From positions 62,001 through 126,000 of the forward strand of contig CANJTS010000004.1 of the NCBI GenBank assembly GCA_947477655.1: DNA of 64,000 bases. The letters run 5' to 3'. The notes under the pieces are model-generated. The model saw only the letters and a program-made list of their open reading frames with translations. It was not told where the DNA came from and ran no database searches. The position numbers and the translations under genes are program-made. This document shows, piece by piece, positions 36,609 through 46,119 of this stretch. The DNA is from CAILUG01 sp903844415. GTDB taxonomy: Bacteria > Pseudomonadota > Gammaproteobacteria > Pseudomonadales > Pseudohongiellaceae. How positions within the stretch are numbered: the stretch's first letter is position 1; the number at the start of each line of letters is the position of its first letter.

Positions 36609-38074
36609 GCAGCAGTTACTCGCAATACTTCTGCCAACGTGGTTAGGCCGGCGCGCACTGCCCGAAAACCATCTTCTTGCAAACTGCTGCTGTGAATTCT
36701 TGCTTGCTTGTGCAACTGTTCTTCACCGGCGCCATCATGAATTAAGCGTCGCAGGTCAGCATCGATCTTGATGCATTCAAAGATTCCAAGTCGGTTTTGA
36801 AAGCCGGAATTTTTACATTGCACACAACCTGTTGCCTGGTAAAGCTTGAAGGTAGGATCTGCAACCAGCTGTAACATGTCACGTTCGTAAGAGTCGGGGC
36901 TGTAGGCCTCACGGCAGTGTAAACATAACAGTCGCACCAGCCGTTGCGAAATTACAGCAACCAGACTGGATGCCAGCAAAAAGGATTCCATACCCATATC
37001 TTGCAGGCGCATGATTGCCCCTACTGCTGTATTGGTGTGTAAAGTAGAAAGTACCAGGTGTCCGGTAAGACTGGCTTGCACTGCAATCCTAGCAGTTTCG
37101 GCATCCCGGATTTCGCCCAGCATCACGACATCAGGATCTTGGCGCAAAATGGAGCGTAACCCACTGGCGAAAGTCATCCCTACTTTCGCATTGACCTGGG
37201 TTTGACCCACCCCGGGCAAGGTATATTCAATCGGATCTTCGATGGTCAAGATGTTCTGCTGCTGATTGTTTATAAACATCAGGCCGGCATACAAAGTAGT
37301 AGTTTTGCCGGAACCGGTGGGGCCGGTAACTAAAATTATGCCATGCGGAATATGCAAAGCTTCCTGATACTTCTGCAACACCGCAGCCGGCATTTGTAAT
37401 TGTTCCAACTCAAGTTGGCCAGCCTGTTTGTCAAGCAAACGCAGTACTACGCGCTCGCCATGAGCAGAAGGCAAAGTGGAAACTCGAATATCCAACGCAT
37501 GGCCAGCAAGTTTCACACTGATGCGACCGTCCTGCGGCAGGCGTTTTTCGGCAATATCTAAACGTGCCATTACTTTTATACGTGACACCAGCAATGGCGC
37601 CAGCAAACGTTTGGGCGACAACACTTCAGTAAGCACACCGTCCATGCGAAAACGCACAGTGAGGGTATCTTCATATGTTTCGATGTGAATATCGGAAGCA
37701 CGTTCGCGGATGGCTTGCGAAATCAAAGCATTAATCAGCTTGATTACAGGGGCACTGTCTTCCCCTTCCATTAAATCACCGGTAGCTGGAATTTCTTCAG
37801 CAAGTCGTGCCAGGTTGATATCCGAACCTAGATCTTCCGCAACCTGTACAGCAACACTGTTATCGCGTGCAAATGCGCGACTAAGACGTAATTGAAAATC
37901 TGCATCCGACACTAAAGCAAGTTGGAAATTTGGCCCAAGCCAACGAGTAAGCTCGGCCATGACCTGCGAAGTGAATCCTTGTTTGTACAACACCCGTATT
38001 TCACTGACAGCATCGTCCAGCAATACACCGTGTAAGCGCGCGAAGGTAAAAGGAATTTGTTGCTGACGTTCCAT
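36605..38074 (-). CDS. gspE: Type II secretion ATPase GspE
   Basis: A 489-residue cytoplasmic hexameric ATPase that drives pseudopilus assembly. Motifs are Walker A GPTGSGKTTT (near residue 249), the Asp box, Walker B VVMLGEIRDAETA, the His box LSTLHTNTAVGAI, and a four-Cys zinc site (CLHC and CVQC). The ATG at 38074 is preferred to a TTG at 38095. It slightly overlaps the end of gspD. Confidence 0.95.
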   Translation of the reverse strand: MERQQQIPFTFARLHGVLLDDAVSEIRVLYKQGFTSQVMAELTRWLGPNFQLALVSDADFQLRLSRAFARDNSVAVQVAEDLGSDINLARLAEEIPATGDLMEGEDSAPVIKLINALISQAIRERASDIHIETYEDTLTVRFRMDGVLTEVLSPKRLLAPLLVSRIKVMARLDIAEKRLPQDGRISVKLAGHALDIRVSTLPSAHGERVVLRLLDKQAGQLELEQLQMPAAVLQKYQEALHIPHGIILVTGPTGSGKTTTLYAGLMFINNQQQNILTIEDPIEYTLPGVGQTQVNAKVGMTFASGLRSILRQDPDVVMLGEIRDAETARIAVQASLTGHLVLSTLHTNTAVGAIMRLQDMGMESFLLASSLVAVISQRLVRLLCLHCREAYSPDSYERDMLQLVADPTFKLYQATGCVQCKNSGFQNRLGIFECIKIDADLRRLIHDGAGEEQLHKQARIHSSSLQEDGFRAVRAGLTTLAEVLRVTAA

Positions 38075-38084
38075 AATGATTCGA

Positions 38085-40151
38085 TCAAGGAGCAATTGGA
38101 ATCACGCTGCTGTCAGGTGATTTTTGTAACTGCTGCAACAATACTTCCCATTCTGGCAACAAAGGCAGGTCTGCAGTTGGTGCCAAACCCGCACCTGAAG
38201 CAGCACGCTCTAGTTGTTCATCACGAATAACGCTGTATTTTGCGGCAGTGGCAGAGGAGAGATCGCGTTGCTCCCGCATGATGGTAGCGCGCAAAAATAC
38301 AACTAGATGAGTCTTGCTCAAATTGGTGGAATCATTTCGAAACAGTCGACCCAGGCCAGGAATGTCACCAAGAAAAGGCACTCGTTTATTACTCTCGGTC
38401 AAACTGTCTTCAATCAAGCCACCGAGAATCACCGTCTGGCCATTATCGGTAAGCACTGTAGTTTCGATAATACGTTCGTTAGTAATCGGATTACCGTTTA
38501 GCAATACTGAACCAGAACCAAGCAGACTAGAAACTTCCTGTGACAGCTCCAGCACTAGGGAGTCACCCTCATTAACATGAGGCGTTACTTTTAAGGTAAC
38601 TCCCACATTTTGCCGTTCAACCGTTTGAAAAGGATTATCTGGGTTAGATGAATTGTTACCGGTGCTAGTGAATGAACCCGTAACAAACGGTACATTGCGG
38701 CCGACCGTGATGGTGGCTTCCTCATTGTCTAGGGTAAGCAGCGAAGGTGTAGACAATATGTTGGCTGCATCCTCAGATTGCAAAGCATTAATGAGCACAT
38801 TGAAACTGAAATTGTCTTGTAATCTGCCAATACCCAATAATTGCCCTGGTGTTCCCGCCAGAGCTTGTGCAAGCGGACCACGAACATCTACTGCGATGCC
38901 TTTAGAATCGGTGGTTTTTCCTGCTAACGCGGCGCCCACTATGGCTGATGACGCTGGACCACCGGTACTGGTACTACCATAAGCACCACTACCGTTCAAA
39001 AACAACAACTGCATGCCCAACTCCTGACCACGCTCACCACTGAGTTCCACAATGATGGCTTCGACCAATACTTGGGCACGACGAATATCCAGTCGAGCTA
39101 TAACATTGCGCAGTGACTGCAACACATCAGCATCAGCAGTGATGATTAGTGCGTTGGTCGCCGGGTCCGCTTCGATACTGTTTATAGCAGCTGGAACTGC
39201 AGTTTCACCTTCAGTTGCTAGTGTTGCATTGCGCACAATGCCACTCAGTAAGGGCGCTAGTTCTTCAGCACGCGCGTACTGCAAATAAATGACGTTTACT
39301 TTGCCATCCTGGGTGAGTGGGCTGTCGAGTTGTTTCAATAATGGTAACAAGCGTTGAATCTGTACTTGATCACCACTTAGCAAAACACTGTTGGTGCGCG
39401 CATCCGCTACGATCTGCATAGGATTTGTAGTGGGAATATCACCATCGCCGCGTAATTGTTGCAGCATGGTGACCACTTCGGTCGCCGACGCATTTTGCAG
39501 TACCACCACCTCGGTCTGTTTGAGCGAAGAGGTATCAATAAACTCGACCATGGTGCGTATACGCTCGATGTTGGCAGCCGTGTCGGTAATGATGATGGAA
39601 TTGCTGGCAGCATAGGCCGTCATTTGCGCTTCCTGAGCAGCGAGCGGCCGCAAAATTGGCACAAGTTGTTCTGCTGCCACATTGCTAACTTGAATCACTT
39701 GAGTAATGACCCCACTGCTAATGCCCGCGCGTTCATTTAAGTTCACTGGAACTGGCTCAGCACTGACCCCCTGCACTGGCACTATCCGCACCACGTTGCC
39801 GGACTCTACAGCCGCAAAGCCATGCACCTCGAGAATCGATAAAAATAACTCGTATAACTCAACACTGTTGACCGGATCGCTGGATATAACCTGCACTGTG
39901 CCGCGCACGTTGGGATCTATAATGAAAGTTTTACCGGTGGCATCAGCAACAAACCGGATCAACTCTTCGATTTCGCTATCACGAAAATTAACCGTCCAGC
40001 TTTCTGCTGCCTGCTCTGCTGCTGGTGCTGGTGCTGGTGCAATAATAGTGGGAACTTGCGCATATAACGCAAAACTGCCCAACAAGCCGACTCCAACAAA
40101 AAGTCTGTAAATTGTAAGCAGCCAAAACTGACGTGTAATAATAGAAATCAA
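38085..40151 (-). CDS. gspD: Type II secretion secretin GspD
   Basis: A 688-residue outer-membrane secretin. The signal peptide ends LYAQV, and an Ala/Pro spacer (repeated GCTGGT codons) follows. The N0 domain (SWTVNFRDSEIEELIRFVAD) and three N1-N3 KH-like domains come next. The secretin core is VLVEAIIVELSG, VPFVTGSFTST and VGVTLKVTPHV, ending in the VILGGLIEDS motif and an S-domain-like tail. The start codon appears to be TTG at 40151. Secretin assembly may need a pilotin, which is not in this window. Confidence 0.95.
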   Translation of the reverse strand: MISIITRQFWLLTIYRLFVGVGLLGSFALYAQVPTIIAPAPAPAAEQAAESWTVNFRDSEIEELIRFVADATGKTFIIDPNVRGTVQVISSDPVNSVELYELFLSILEVHGFAAVESGNVVRIVPVQGVSAEPVPVNLNERAGISSGVITQVIQVSNVAAEQLVPILRPLAAQEAQMTAYAASNSIIITDTAANIERIRTMVEFIDTSSLKQTEVVVLQNASATEVVTMLQQLRGDGDIPTTNPMQIVADARTNSVLLSGDQVQIQRLLPLLKQLDSPLTQDGKVNVIYLQYARAEELAPLLSGIVRNATLATEGETAVPAAINSIEADPATNALIITADADVLQSLRNVIARLDIRRAQVLVEAIIVELSGERGQELGMQLLFLNGSGAYGSTSTGGPASSAIVGAALAGKTTDSKGIAVDVRGPLAQALAGTPGQLLGIGRLQDNFSFNVLINALQSEDAANILSTPSLLTLDNEEATITVGRNVPFVTGSFTSTGNNSSNPDNPFQTVERQNVGVTLKVTPHVNEGDSLVLELSQEVSSLLGSGSVLLNGNPITNERIIETTVLTDNGQTVILGGLIEDSLTESNKRVPFLGDIPGLGRLFRNDSTNLSKTHLVVFLRATIMREQRDLSSATAAKYSVIRDEQLERAASGAGLAPTADLPLLPEWEVLLQQLQKSPDSSVIPIAP

Positions 40152-40188
40152 ACGAATATTCCGCTGTAATTATTGTAAATATTTCGGC

Positions 40189-41187
40189 TCAAGGTGCACC
40201 GTCCAGTGCAATTTGCAAGGTCAGAGGCTGTCCGTCGCGCAATAAGGAAAAAGACACGTCAGACGCATCATTCATCACGGCGTAAAGTTGCGGCAAATTG
40301 GCCATATCGTTAAGCGCAATTCCGTTTACGGAGGTCACTACATCATTTTCCTTGAAGCCTAACTGCACAAATTCTTTCAGCTTCACTCCAGGTCGTAACC
40401 GATAGCCCAATAATTGGCCATTGGCCTGCGCCGGAATCACTTGAATAATTTCAGCTAACTTAGCAGCCGCAACCGGCGGATTAGCATTTTGTGTTCGTAA
40501 GTTATTTATCACCTCACTAATCTCTATGCTAGGAGAGGTACTTACAGAATTGGTGCTGACTAACGGGACAAGCTGTGTCGTTATAGTGGCTGGTTGGAGC
40601 TGATTATTACCAGCAAGATTTGCTTTCCCACTGGTATTGGCAGTTATATTTGAAACTTTTATTTTGCTGGAATCGTATAACCACAGCGATTCTGCCGCGC
40701 CGTTATTACTGATAATTACATGATCACGGTAAATATTCTGAAGCAACACTCGGCTGCCTACCGGCAAGGTTTCTCCCACTTTGTAGGAGCCTTGTTGCGC
40801 CGCGCTGACAATGATCGCCACGCTGTTGCCTAGCTCTGAAGCCAGCATGATTCCTTCTAGCGTCAGATTAAGCGCTGTTTGATCGGCACTTTCCTGCAGC
40901 GTATTCCCCTCTACTGATGCAACACTCGACGCTGGAGCGAACAGATGTAGCGCCTGAACCCTCGCCAAATCCACTCTCGGCTCCTGCGCACTTTTTGTTT
41001 GCTCTTGTAGTAGGTAAGGTGAAAGCCCTTCATCATTCAACAACACCAAACCGGCCCATAAGATTCTGCCCGCTATAGCCAGTCCCAATAGCAAAACCAA
41101 GGTCGCGCCCAAAGTAAATTTGCCTGCCTGTAAGCTGGCCGGAGGGTAGAATTTATACTTGGAAGAAACTCTAAACACGGGACTCAC
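40189..41187 (-). CDS. gspC: Type II secretion protein GspC
   Basis: A 332-residue bitopic inner-membrane protein and first gene of the operon. The membrane helix is TLGATLVLLLGLAIAGRILW. The homology-region domain follows (LNLTLEGIMLASELGNSVAII, YKVGETLPVGSRVLLQNIY), and a PDZ domain ends the protein (LKEFVQLGFKENDVVTSVNG). It connects the platform to GspD and helps select substrates. It starts with GTG at 41187. The 205-bp gap to the divergent AMDase-like gene should hold the gsp promoter. Confidence 0.93.
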   Translation of the reverse strand: MSPVFRVSSKYKFYPPASLQAGKFTLGATLVLLLGLAIAGRILWAGLVLLNDEGLSPYLLQEQTKSAQEPRVDLARVQALHLFAPASSVASVEGNTLQESADQTALNLTLEGIMLASELGNSVAIIVSAAQQGSYKVGETLPVGSRVLLQNIYRDHVIISNNGAAESLWLYDSSKIKVSNITANTSGKANLAGNNQLQPATITTQLVPLVSTNSVSTSPSIEISEVINNLRTQNANPPVAAAKLAEIIQVIPAQANGQLLGYRLRPGVKLKEFVQLGFKENDVVTSVNGIALNDMANLPQLYAVMNDASDVSFSLLRDGQPLTLQIALDGAP

Positions 41188-41392
41188 AAGTTTTTAATCA
41201 TCCACAAACGTAGTTAGAAGCTTACCACAAGCATTCCCAATTCTGTGTGCAAACATGGCTACCTAAGCATTTTCTCAAAACAGTAATCACAAGAATAATT
41301 CCTTGCACGACAACAGCTTACATAATAACCTCGGCATCATCGAGAGCAAACAACCAACTAACATCTCTATTGGATAATTCGGGAGCTGACCT

Positions 41393-42184
41393 ATGCGTCT
41401 TAGTCGAAGAAGTCTTTTGCAAAATATTGGAGCTGGTCTGTTTGCAAGCTCATTAAACTCGACATTAACTGCTGCACAACCGCGCAAACTAGGGTTAATC
41501 TTTCCACCTGCCGGTCGCCAAGAACCAGAAGAAGGTTACGCCATGTACGGCTCGGCCATAGAATATCTAACCGAAAGTCTTGGACTGGCCACCATGACAC
41601 CGGAAGGTTATGAAGCAGTCATCGATAAAATAGCACCTGCAGCTGCCAAACTAGTGGAACGAGGCGCAGAAGCCGTTGTGTTGATGGGAACATCGTTGAG
41701 TTTTTATAAAGGCGAAGAATTTAATCAGCGCCTTACCCAAACCTTACGCGAAACCACCGGCTTGCCAGTGACCACCATGAGCACTGCTATCATTGATGGA
41801 TTACATGCAGTAGGTGCCAAACGTGTAGTAGCGGCCACCGCCTACAACGAAGAAGTGAACAGTCGGCTACGAGCATTTTTACTTGAACACGGTTTTGAAG
41901 TGCTGGCCATGCAAGGACTTGGCATTGAAGCAGTGGAAGATATTTTTAGCGTAACCCAACCCCAGCTTATTGAGTTTGGCGCACAGATAGCGGCATCAGT
42001 AACTGGTTCTGATTCAATTTTAGTTTCTTGCGGTGGCTTGCGCACGCTGGAGATATTACAACCCCTAGAAGGACGCACTGGTCTGCCTGCTGTTTCCAGC
42101 ACCCCCCACGCATTGTTTGCAGGAGCCAAACTGCTGGGCATGAGCGGCGTGGCTCTGGGTTACGGGCGTTTGCTGGCAGGCTAA
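41393..42184 (+). CDS. Tat-exported arylmalonate decarboxylase-like protein
   Basis: A 263-residue Asp/Glu-racemase-fold protein that matches bacterial arylmalonate decarboxylase (AMDase) closely. LMGTSLSFYKG, TTGLPVTTMSTA, AATAYNEEVN and SCGGLRTLE are all AMDase-type. With a constant offset of 25, the AMDase residues Gly74, Thr75, Ser76, Tyr126, Cys188 and Gly189 fall on G99, T100, S101, Y151, C213 and G214 here. Gly, not Cys, at the first position is what separates the decarboxylase from racemases. Unlike AMDase it has a Tat-like leader (MRLSRRSLLQNIGAGLFASS). It probably decarboxylates or isomerises a malonate- or maleate-like acid outside the cytoplasm. It is a single gene, divergent from gspC. 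Confidence 0.87.
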   Translation: MRLSRRSLLQNIGAGLFASSLNSTLTAAQPRKLGLIFPPAGRQEPEEGYAMYGSAIEYLTESLGLATMTPEGYEAVIDKIAPAAAKLVERGAEAVVLMGTSLSFYKGEEFNQRLTQTLRETTGLPVTTMSTAIIDGLHAVGAKRVVAATAYNEEVNSRLRAFLLEHGFEVLAMQGLGIEAVEDIFSVTQPQLIEFGAQIAASVTGSDSILVSCGGLRTLEILQPLEGRTGLPAVSSTPHALFAGAKLLGMSGVALGYGRLLAG

Positions 42185-42209
42185 CCCTAGAGCGAATTTG
42201 AAATTAGAC

Positions 42210-42273
42210 TGTACCCACCGCCGTTATGGTCTGTGCACATTGGTCTGTGCGTAGACTAACGGCGGTGGGTACA
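42210..42273. repeat. 17-bp perfect inverted repeat with tandem-repeat loop
   Basis: Arms at 42210-42226 and 42257-42273 are perfect complements (core GTACCCACCGCCGTTA). The 30-nt loop holds TGGTCTGTGC twice, 14 bp apart (42227, 42241). It lies between the converging stops of the AMDase-like and DUF6152 genes, so it could serve as a two-way terminator, though no T-run follows. Confidence 0.8.
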
Positions 42274-42277
42274 TAGT

Positions 42278-42655
42278 TTAGCTGCCGTAAAGACTAAACT
42301 GTGTGCCGTCGGCGAACGTCACCTTTTCGAGCCGGATAATTTTTTGACCGTCTCTGAATTGATAACCGACACCAGTGATCACGTCGCCAGGGTTGACTGT
42401 CGTTTTCGTCCAACCTTTAGCCTCCATGCGGTTGATCGCGGGACCTCCTATCTGCCAGACCTCCGTTTCCCCGTTACTTGTCGAAACCATCAGCGAGATC
42501 ATCGGGTGAGGGTTCTCCCACATGAACTCGATTACAGTCCCTTGTACGGTAACAAGATTGTCCATATCTACTGGCCAAGAATGATGGGCCAGTACGGGAA
42601 CCGCACCGCCGACCAGAGCGAAAATGAGGATCAATGCAAAAGATGTAAGCTTCAT
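42278..42655 (-). CDS. DUF6152 family protein
   Basis: A 125-residue exported protein made of a signal peptide (ending PVLA) and one DUF6152 domain. The predicted mature chain starts HHSWPVDMD. Family pattern: VQGTVIEFMWENPHPMI, TEVWQIGGPA, MEAKGWTKTTVNPGD. AAGGAGA lies upstream of the ATG. Domain function is unknown; the OB-like length and N-terminal His pair suggest metal or ligand binding. It stands alone. Confidence 0.85.
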   Translation of the reverse strand: MKLTSFALILIFALVGGAVPVLAHHSWPVDMDNLVTVQGTVIEFMWENPHPMISLMVSTSNGETEVWQIGGPAINRMEAKGWTKTTVNPGDVITGVGYQFRDGQKIIRLEKVTFADGTQFSLYGS

Positions 42656-43565
42656 TTGGGTCTCCTTAAAATTGATGTGGGATTAAGCGTCGATTTTCGA
42701 CTTCCTCCATTTTGTGAACCTGTGCTAGTTCAATTTGTTGTTCTTTTTGTTGTTCTTTGATCAATCGTTGAGAAATAACCATCATTAATACAGGAATATT
42801 TCACGACTCTCTTCGTACTACGTACATAGCTAGCACCTAAAGTGAATATCTCTCTAACTTTCAATTACCACTTTCATTATGAATCTAGGATGAGCCTTCG
42901 ATGCTATCTATACAGTTTTCTGAAGAGCCATAAACACAATAGAGCAGCAGATTGATGAAAACAAGGTCAGGAGTATCATGCAAATGTTGAGCGCGGCATT
43001 GGGCAGAATGCGAGCCTCATCATCGGAATAGCTGAACACTGCCACCCGAACGAATTCCCAACCGGTTCATATTGACCGAGTTCCCAGTAAGCATGAAGAA
43101 TAATTCACATTCTCCGAAATTTTTTCTTGCGCCGGTAATCGCGCAATCAAGTCTTTGAAGAAATCAGCTTCTCGCTGGCACAGTCGAACCTCTATTTGTA
43201 TAATGACCGCCTGTACGCAGGATTGGCCAGAGTCCTCAAACAGCCCGATGAAATGAGCAACCTCCAATTACTGATCAACAAATACTTCAAGACACCCAGA
43301 CAACAGCGCTTGCGCAGGAAACATCACGACTTGATTACAGATTTGATGACCTTTCGTCTTGATGATTTTGCCCAGCATAAAACCTGTGCCTAACAGATGC
43401 GGTCGAGGCCACTAGATTAAATCCGGCCAAGTAATCTGAGTTGTTACATCATCAACGAAATAATGGGTAAAGTGCACTTAATCGAAAGTACAACCAAAAA
43501 TTGCGGCAATCTTCTGTAGATGAAAAAAAAGTCTGCAGCAGCACTGAAACTTGTCAGGAAAGTGT
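42656..43565. other. Gene-poor 0.9-kb region
   Basis: AT-rich sequence between the DUF6152 gene and the Mla operon. On the plus strand about 43148-43393 keeps a frame for some 80 codons (FSLAQSNLYLYNDRLYAGLA, then DEMSNLQLLINKYF), but it begins right after a stop, has no ribosome site and matches no family I recognise. It may be a decayed gene end. The last 150 bp probably carry the mla promoter. Confidence 0.45.
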
Positions 43566-43901
43566 ATGGAAAGCAGTATCAAGTCCCTGTCTGGTTATGA
43601 CATCTTGCAGCTCAGCGGTGAAGTGGATTTACACGACTCACCCAAACTGCGAGAAAAAATTCTGGGATCGATGAAAAATGGCAATCCTTTGCTGATCGAC
43701 ATGGCAATGGTTAGTTACATCGATACCGCTGGTATTGCCTCTTTGGTTGAAGGATTACAGTCTGCAAAATCGGCTAAATTGTCATTCGGTCTGCTCAACA
43801 TAAGTGTCGCAACGTTACAAGTATTGACCATGACACGCCTAGACAAAATTTTTTCCCTGTACACCACACCCGAACAATTTAAGCAGCAACTACCACTGTA
43901 A
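43566..43901 (+). CDS. mlaB: STAS-domain protein of the Mla system (MlaB-like)
   Basis: A 111-residue single STAS domain: YDILQLSGEVDLHDSPKLREKI, then LIDMAMVSYIDTAGIASLVEGL. Thr stands where anti-sigma antagonists have the phosphorylatable Ser, which fits an MlaB-like structural subunit. The ATG at 43566 has AGGAAAG upstream; a TTG at 43551 is less likely. It starts the operon, 6 bp before mlaF, whereas in E. coli mlaB is last. It would bind and stabilise the MlaF ATPase. Confidence 0.85.
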   Translation: MESSIKSLSGYDILQLSGEVDLHDSPKLREKILGSMKNGNPLLIDMAMVSYIDTAGIASLVEGLQSAKSAKLSFGLLNISVATLQVLTMTRLDKIFSLYTTPEQFKQQLPL

Positions 43902-43907
43902 GAAACC

Positions 43908-44723
43908 ATGACCGATCCTTACGTACAAGCACACTCAACAGCCATATCGGTCCGGGATCTGGTAGTCAATTATGGTGAGCGCAATATTCTTAATGGCATC
44001 AATCTGGAAATTCCAGCCGGCCAGATCATGGTGATTATGGGTGGCAGCGGAGTCGGCAAAAGCACTTTGCTGCGATGTATTCTTGGTTTAAAAAAACCTA
44101 CCGCAGGCAGCATTCACATGCTGGGCACCGATATCACCACCGCCAGCACCCGTGAAATGTACCGAATACGAAAAAAAATGGGTGTAGCGTTTCAAGGTGG
44201 TGCGTTATTTTCCTCGATGTCGGTGGCGGAAAATATCCAGCTGCCCCTGCGTGAACACACTCAACTGGACGAAAAAACCATTCAAATCATGACTCGTATC
44301 AAGCTGGACATGGTCAATATGTTGCCCCACGAACATCTAATGCCCGCTGAGTTGTCGGGTGGCATGATCAAACGTACTGCGCTGGCACGCGCCATTATCA
44401 TGGATCCAAAACTGTTGTTTTTTGACGAACCTTCCGCCGGCCTAGATCCCATTACCTCTGCTGACCTAGATGCTTTGATTATCATGCTGAAAACCATCAT
44501 GAACATGACTATTGTAGTAGTGACTCACGAACTGGAAAGTGCACTCAAGATTGCTGATCACATTGCCATTCTTGGCGATGGTAGGGTATTGGAAACCGGA
44601 ACCCCCCAGCAAATAAGGTTGTCACAAACAACCGCAGTGCAGAATATGCTCAATCGTAAACCGCGAGAAACTGTAGTTGACCCCGAGGCCCATTTAAAAC
44701 TTCTGGTGGGCAACAATTATTAA
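43908..44723 (+). CDS. mlaF: Phospholipid ABC transporter ATP-binding protein MlaF
   Basis: A 271-residue ABC ATPase. Walker A is GGSGVGKST, then a Q-loop in VAFQGGALF, the signature LSGGM, Walker B LLFFDEPSAGLDP and the H-loop VVTHE. It powers lipid movement between the membranes by the MlaFEDB complex. The C-terminal extension after the H-loop is typical of MlaF, where it contacts MlaB. It is 6 bp from mlaB and 55 bp from mlaE. Confidence 0.94.
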   Translation: MTDPYVQAHSTAISVRDLVVNYGERNILNGINLEIPAGQIMVIMGGSGVGKSTLLRCILGLKKPTAGSIHMLGTDITTASTREMYRIRKKMGVAFQGGALFSSMSVAENIQLPLREHTQLDEKTIQIMTRIKLDMVNMLPHEHLMPAELSGGMIKRTALARAIIMDPKLLFFDEPSAGLDPITSADLDALIIMLKTIMNMTIVVVTHELESALKIADHIAILGDGRVLETGTPQQIRLSQTTAVQNMLNRKPRETVVDPEAHLKLLVGNNY

Positions 44724-44778
44724 GCGCAGCACCTAGCACTTGAGCTGTGCTTTCACCAAAAAACCAGGTTAAACCTTG

Positions 44779-45567
44779 ATGCAAAAAACTCTAGAAAAAA
44801 TCGGCGCCAGCACCATCAGCGTTCTAGAAGACGCTGGTCGCACCTTTAACTTGCTGCTACTGGTTATCTGGCATCTGCTGCAGCCGCCTTACAAATTTTA
44901 TCCGATCATAAGACAAATCTATTTTATTGGAGCTCGCTCTCTGACCCTCATTATCATTTCCGGAATCACCATCGGCATGGTGCTGGGATTACAGTTTTAC
45001 AGCATCCTAGAACGTTTTGGGTCGGTCAATTTGTTGGGTTCCGGCGTAGCTTTGAGCGTAATTCGCGAACTGGGACCGGTGATGACTGCGTTGATGGTGG
45101 TCGGCAGAGCAGGATCGTCCATGACCGCTGAACTCGGTATCATGCGCACCAGTGAACAAGTGGACGCCATGGAATGCATGGCTATTTCACCCGATAAATT
45201 CCTGGTAGCACCCAAAGTGATCGCAGGAATGTTATCCGTTCCTCTGCTGACGGCTGTATTTGATTTTGTCGCTCTATTAGGCGGATATTTTGTAGGTGTT
45301 TTCATGTTCAATGTCGCGGAAGGTTCTTACATGAACGGCATGATAGATGCTGTAGTTTGGAGTGATGTGCGCTTGGGGCTGATCAAGTCTATATTCTTTG
45401 GCGTGCTGTTTTCCCTGATCTGCTGCTCCAAAGGCTACTATATGCACCTTGGCAAAGCAGGTTCACTCGGTGCCGAGGGTGTGAGTTTCGTTACTACCGA
45501 TGCCGTCGTGTTGTCGTCCATCGCAATATTGTTCAGCGATTTTTTAATTGGCTCACTTTTACAATAA
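44779..45567 (+). CDS. mlaE: Phospholipid ABC transporter permease MlaE
   Basis: A 262-residue MlaE-family permease with five to six membrane helices. The family motif is VIRELGPVMTALMVVGRAGSSMTAELGIMRTSEQVDAMECM. It forms the lipid-binding membrane core with MlaD above and MlaF below. ATG 44779 is used; a TTG directly before it is an alternative. Confidence 0.94.
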   Translation: MQKTLEKIGASTISVLEDAGRTFNLLLLVIWHLLQPPYKFYPIIRQIYFIGARSLTLIIISGITIGMVLGLQFYSILERFGSVNLLGSGVALSVIRELGPVMTALMVVGRAGSSMTAELGIMRTSEQVDAMECMAISPDKFLVAPKVIAGMLSVPLLTAVFDFVALLGGYFVGVFMFNVAEGSYMNGMIDAVVWSDVRLGLIKSIFFGVLFSLICCSKGYYMHLGKAGSLGAEGVSFVTTDAVVLSSIAILFSDFLIGSLLQ

Positions 45568-45651
45568 AGTGTGCCGGGAAAAAGTGAAAAAAATGCATTA
45601 CCCAGCGCCACATTTTTGTAAGTGGCCACAGCAAGGCGTGAGGAAACAAAC

Positions 45652-46098
45652 ATGCAAAAACTGAATATCCAATTAATTGTGGGAATTTTTGTAATCATTG
45701 GCATTGCCAGCTTTACCTATCTTGCAGTTAACCTAGCTGGGGTAAGTTTTACCCAGCAGCAGGGTTATACATTAATCGCCCGTTTTGACTCCATTTCAGG
45801 CTTGCAGGCAGGTGCCGTTGTGGAAGCAGCAGGCGTCCGCATCGGCACTGTTAGTGCAGTGGAGCTTGACCCTATCAACTACAAAGCCATAGTCAGCTTA
45901 CGTATTAACCAAGAAGTTCCAGTCCAGGAAGATGCCATTGCCTCCATACGTACGCAGGGCATCATTGGCGAAAAATTTATCAAAATATCTCCCGGTGGCT
46001 TTGAAGAATTATTGACTGACGGCATGGTGATAAGCGAAACAGAAGATGCCATCAGCATCGAAGAGTTAGTCAGTAAATACATTTTTACAGCCGAATAA
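45652..46098 (+). CDS. mlaD: MCE-domain lipid-binding subunit MlaD
   Basis: A 148-residue protein with one N-terminal membrane helix (IQLIVGIFVIIGIASFTYLAV) and one MCE domain (LIARFDSISGLQAGAVVEAAGVRIGTV, IRTQGIIGEKFIKISPGG). It forms the hexameric ring that passes lipid to MlaC. ATG 45652 is preceded by GAGG at good spacing; an in-frame GTG at 45622 is unlikely. Confidence 0.94.
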   Translation: MQKLNIQLIVGIFVIIGIASFTYLAVNLAGVSFTQQQGYTLIARFDSISGLQAGAVVEAAGVRIGTVSAVELDPINYKAIVSLRINQEVPVQEDAIASIRTQGIIGEKFIKISPGGFEELLTDGMVISETEDAISIEELVSKYIFTAE

Positions 46099-46119
46099 TT
46101 CTGGTAAAGGCCCTATTAC

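Noticed and set aside
43148..43393. Open frame of about 80 codons before the mla operon
   Set aside because: Starts directly after a stop codon, lacks a ribosome site and matches no family I know.
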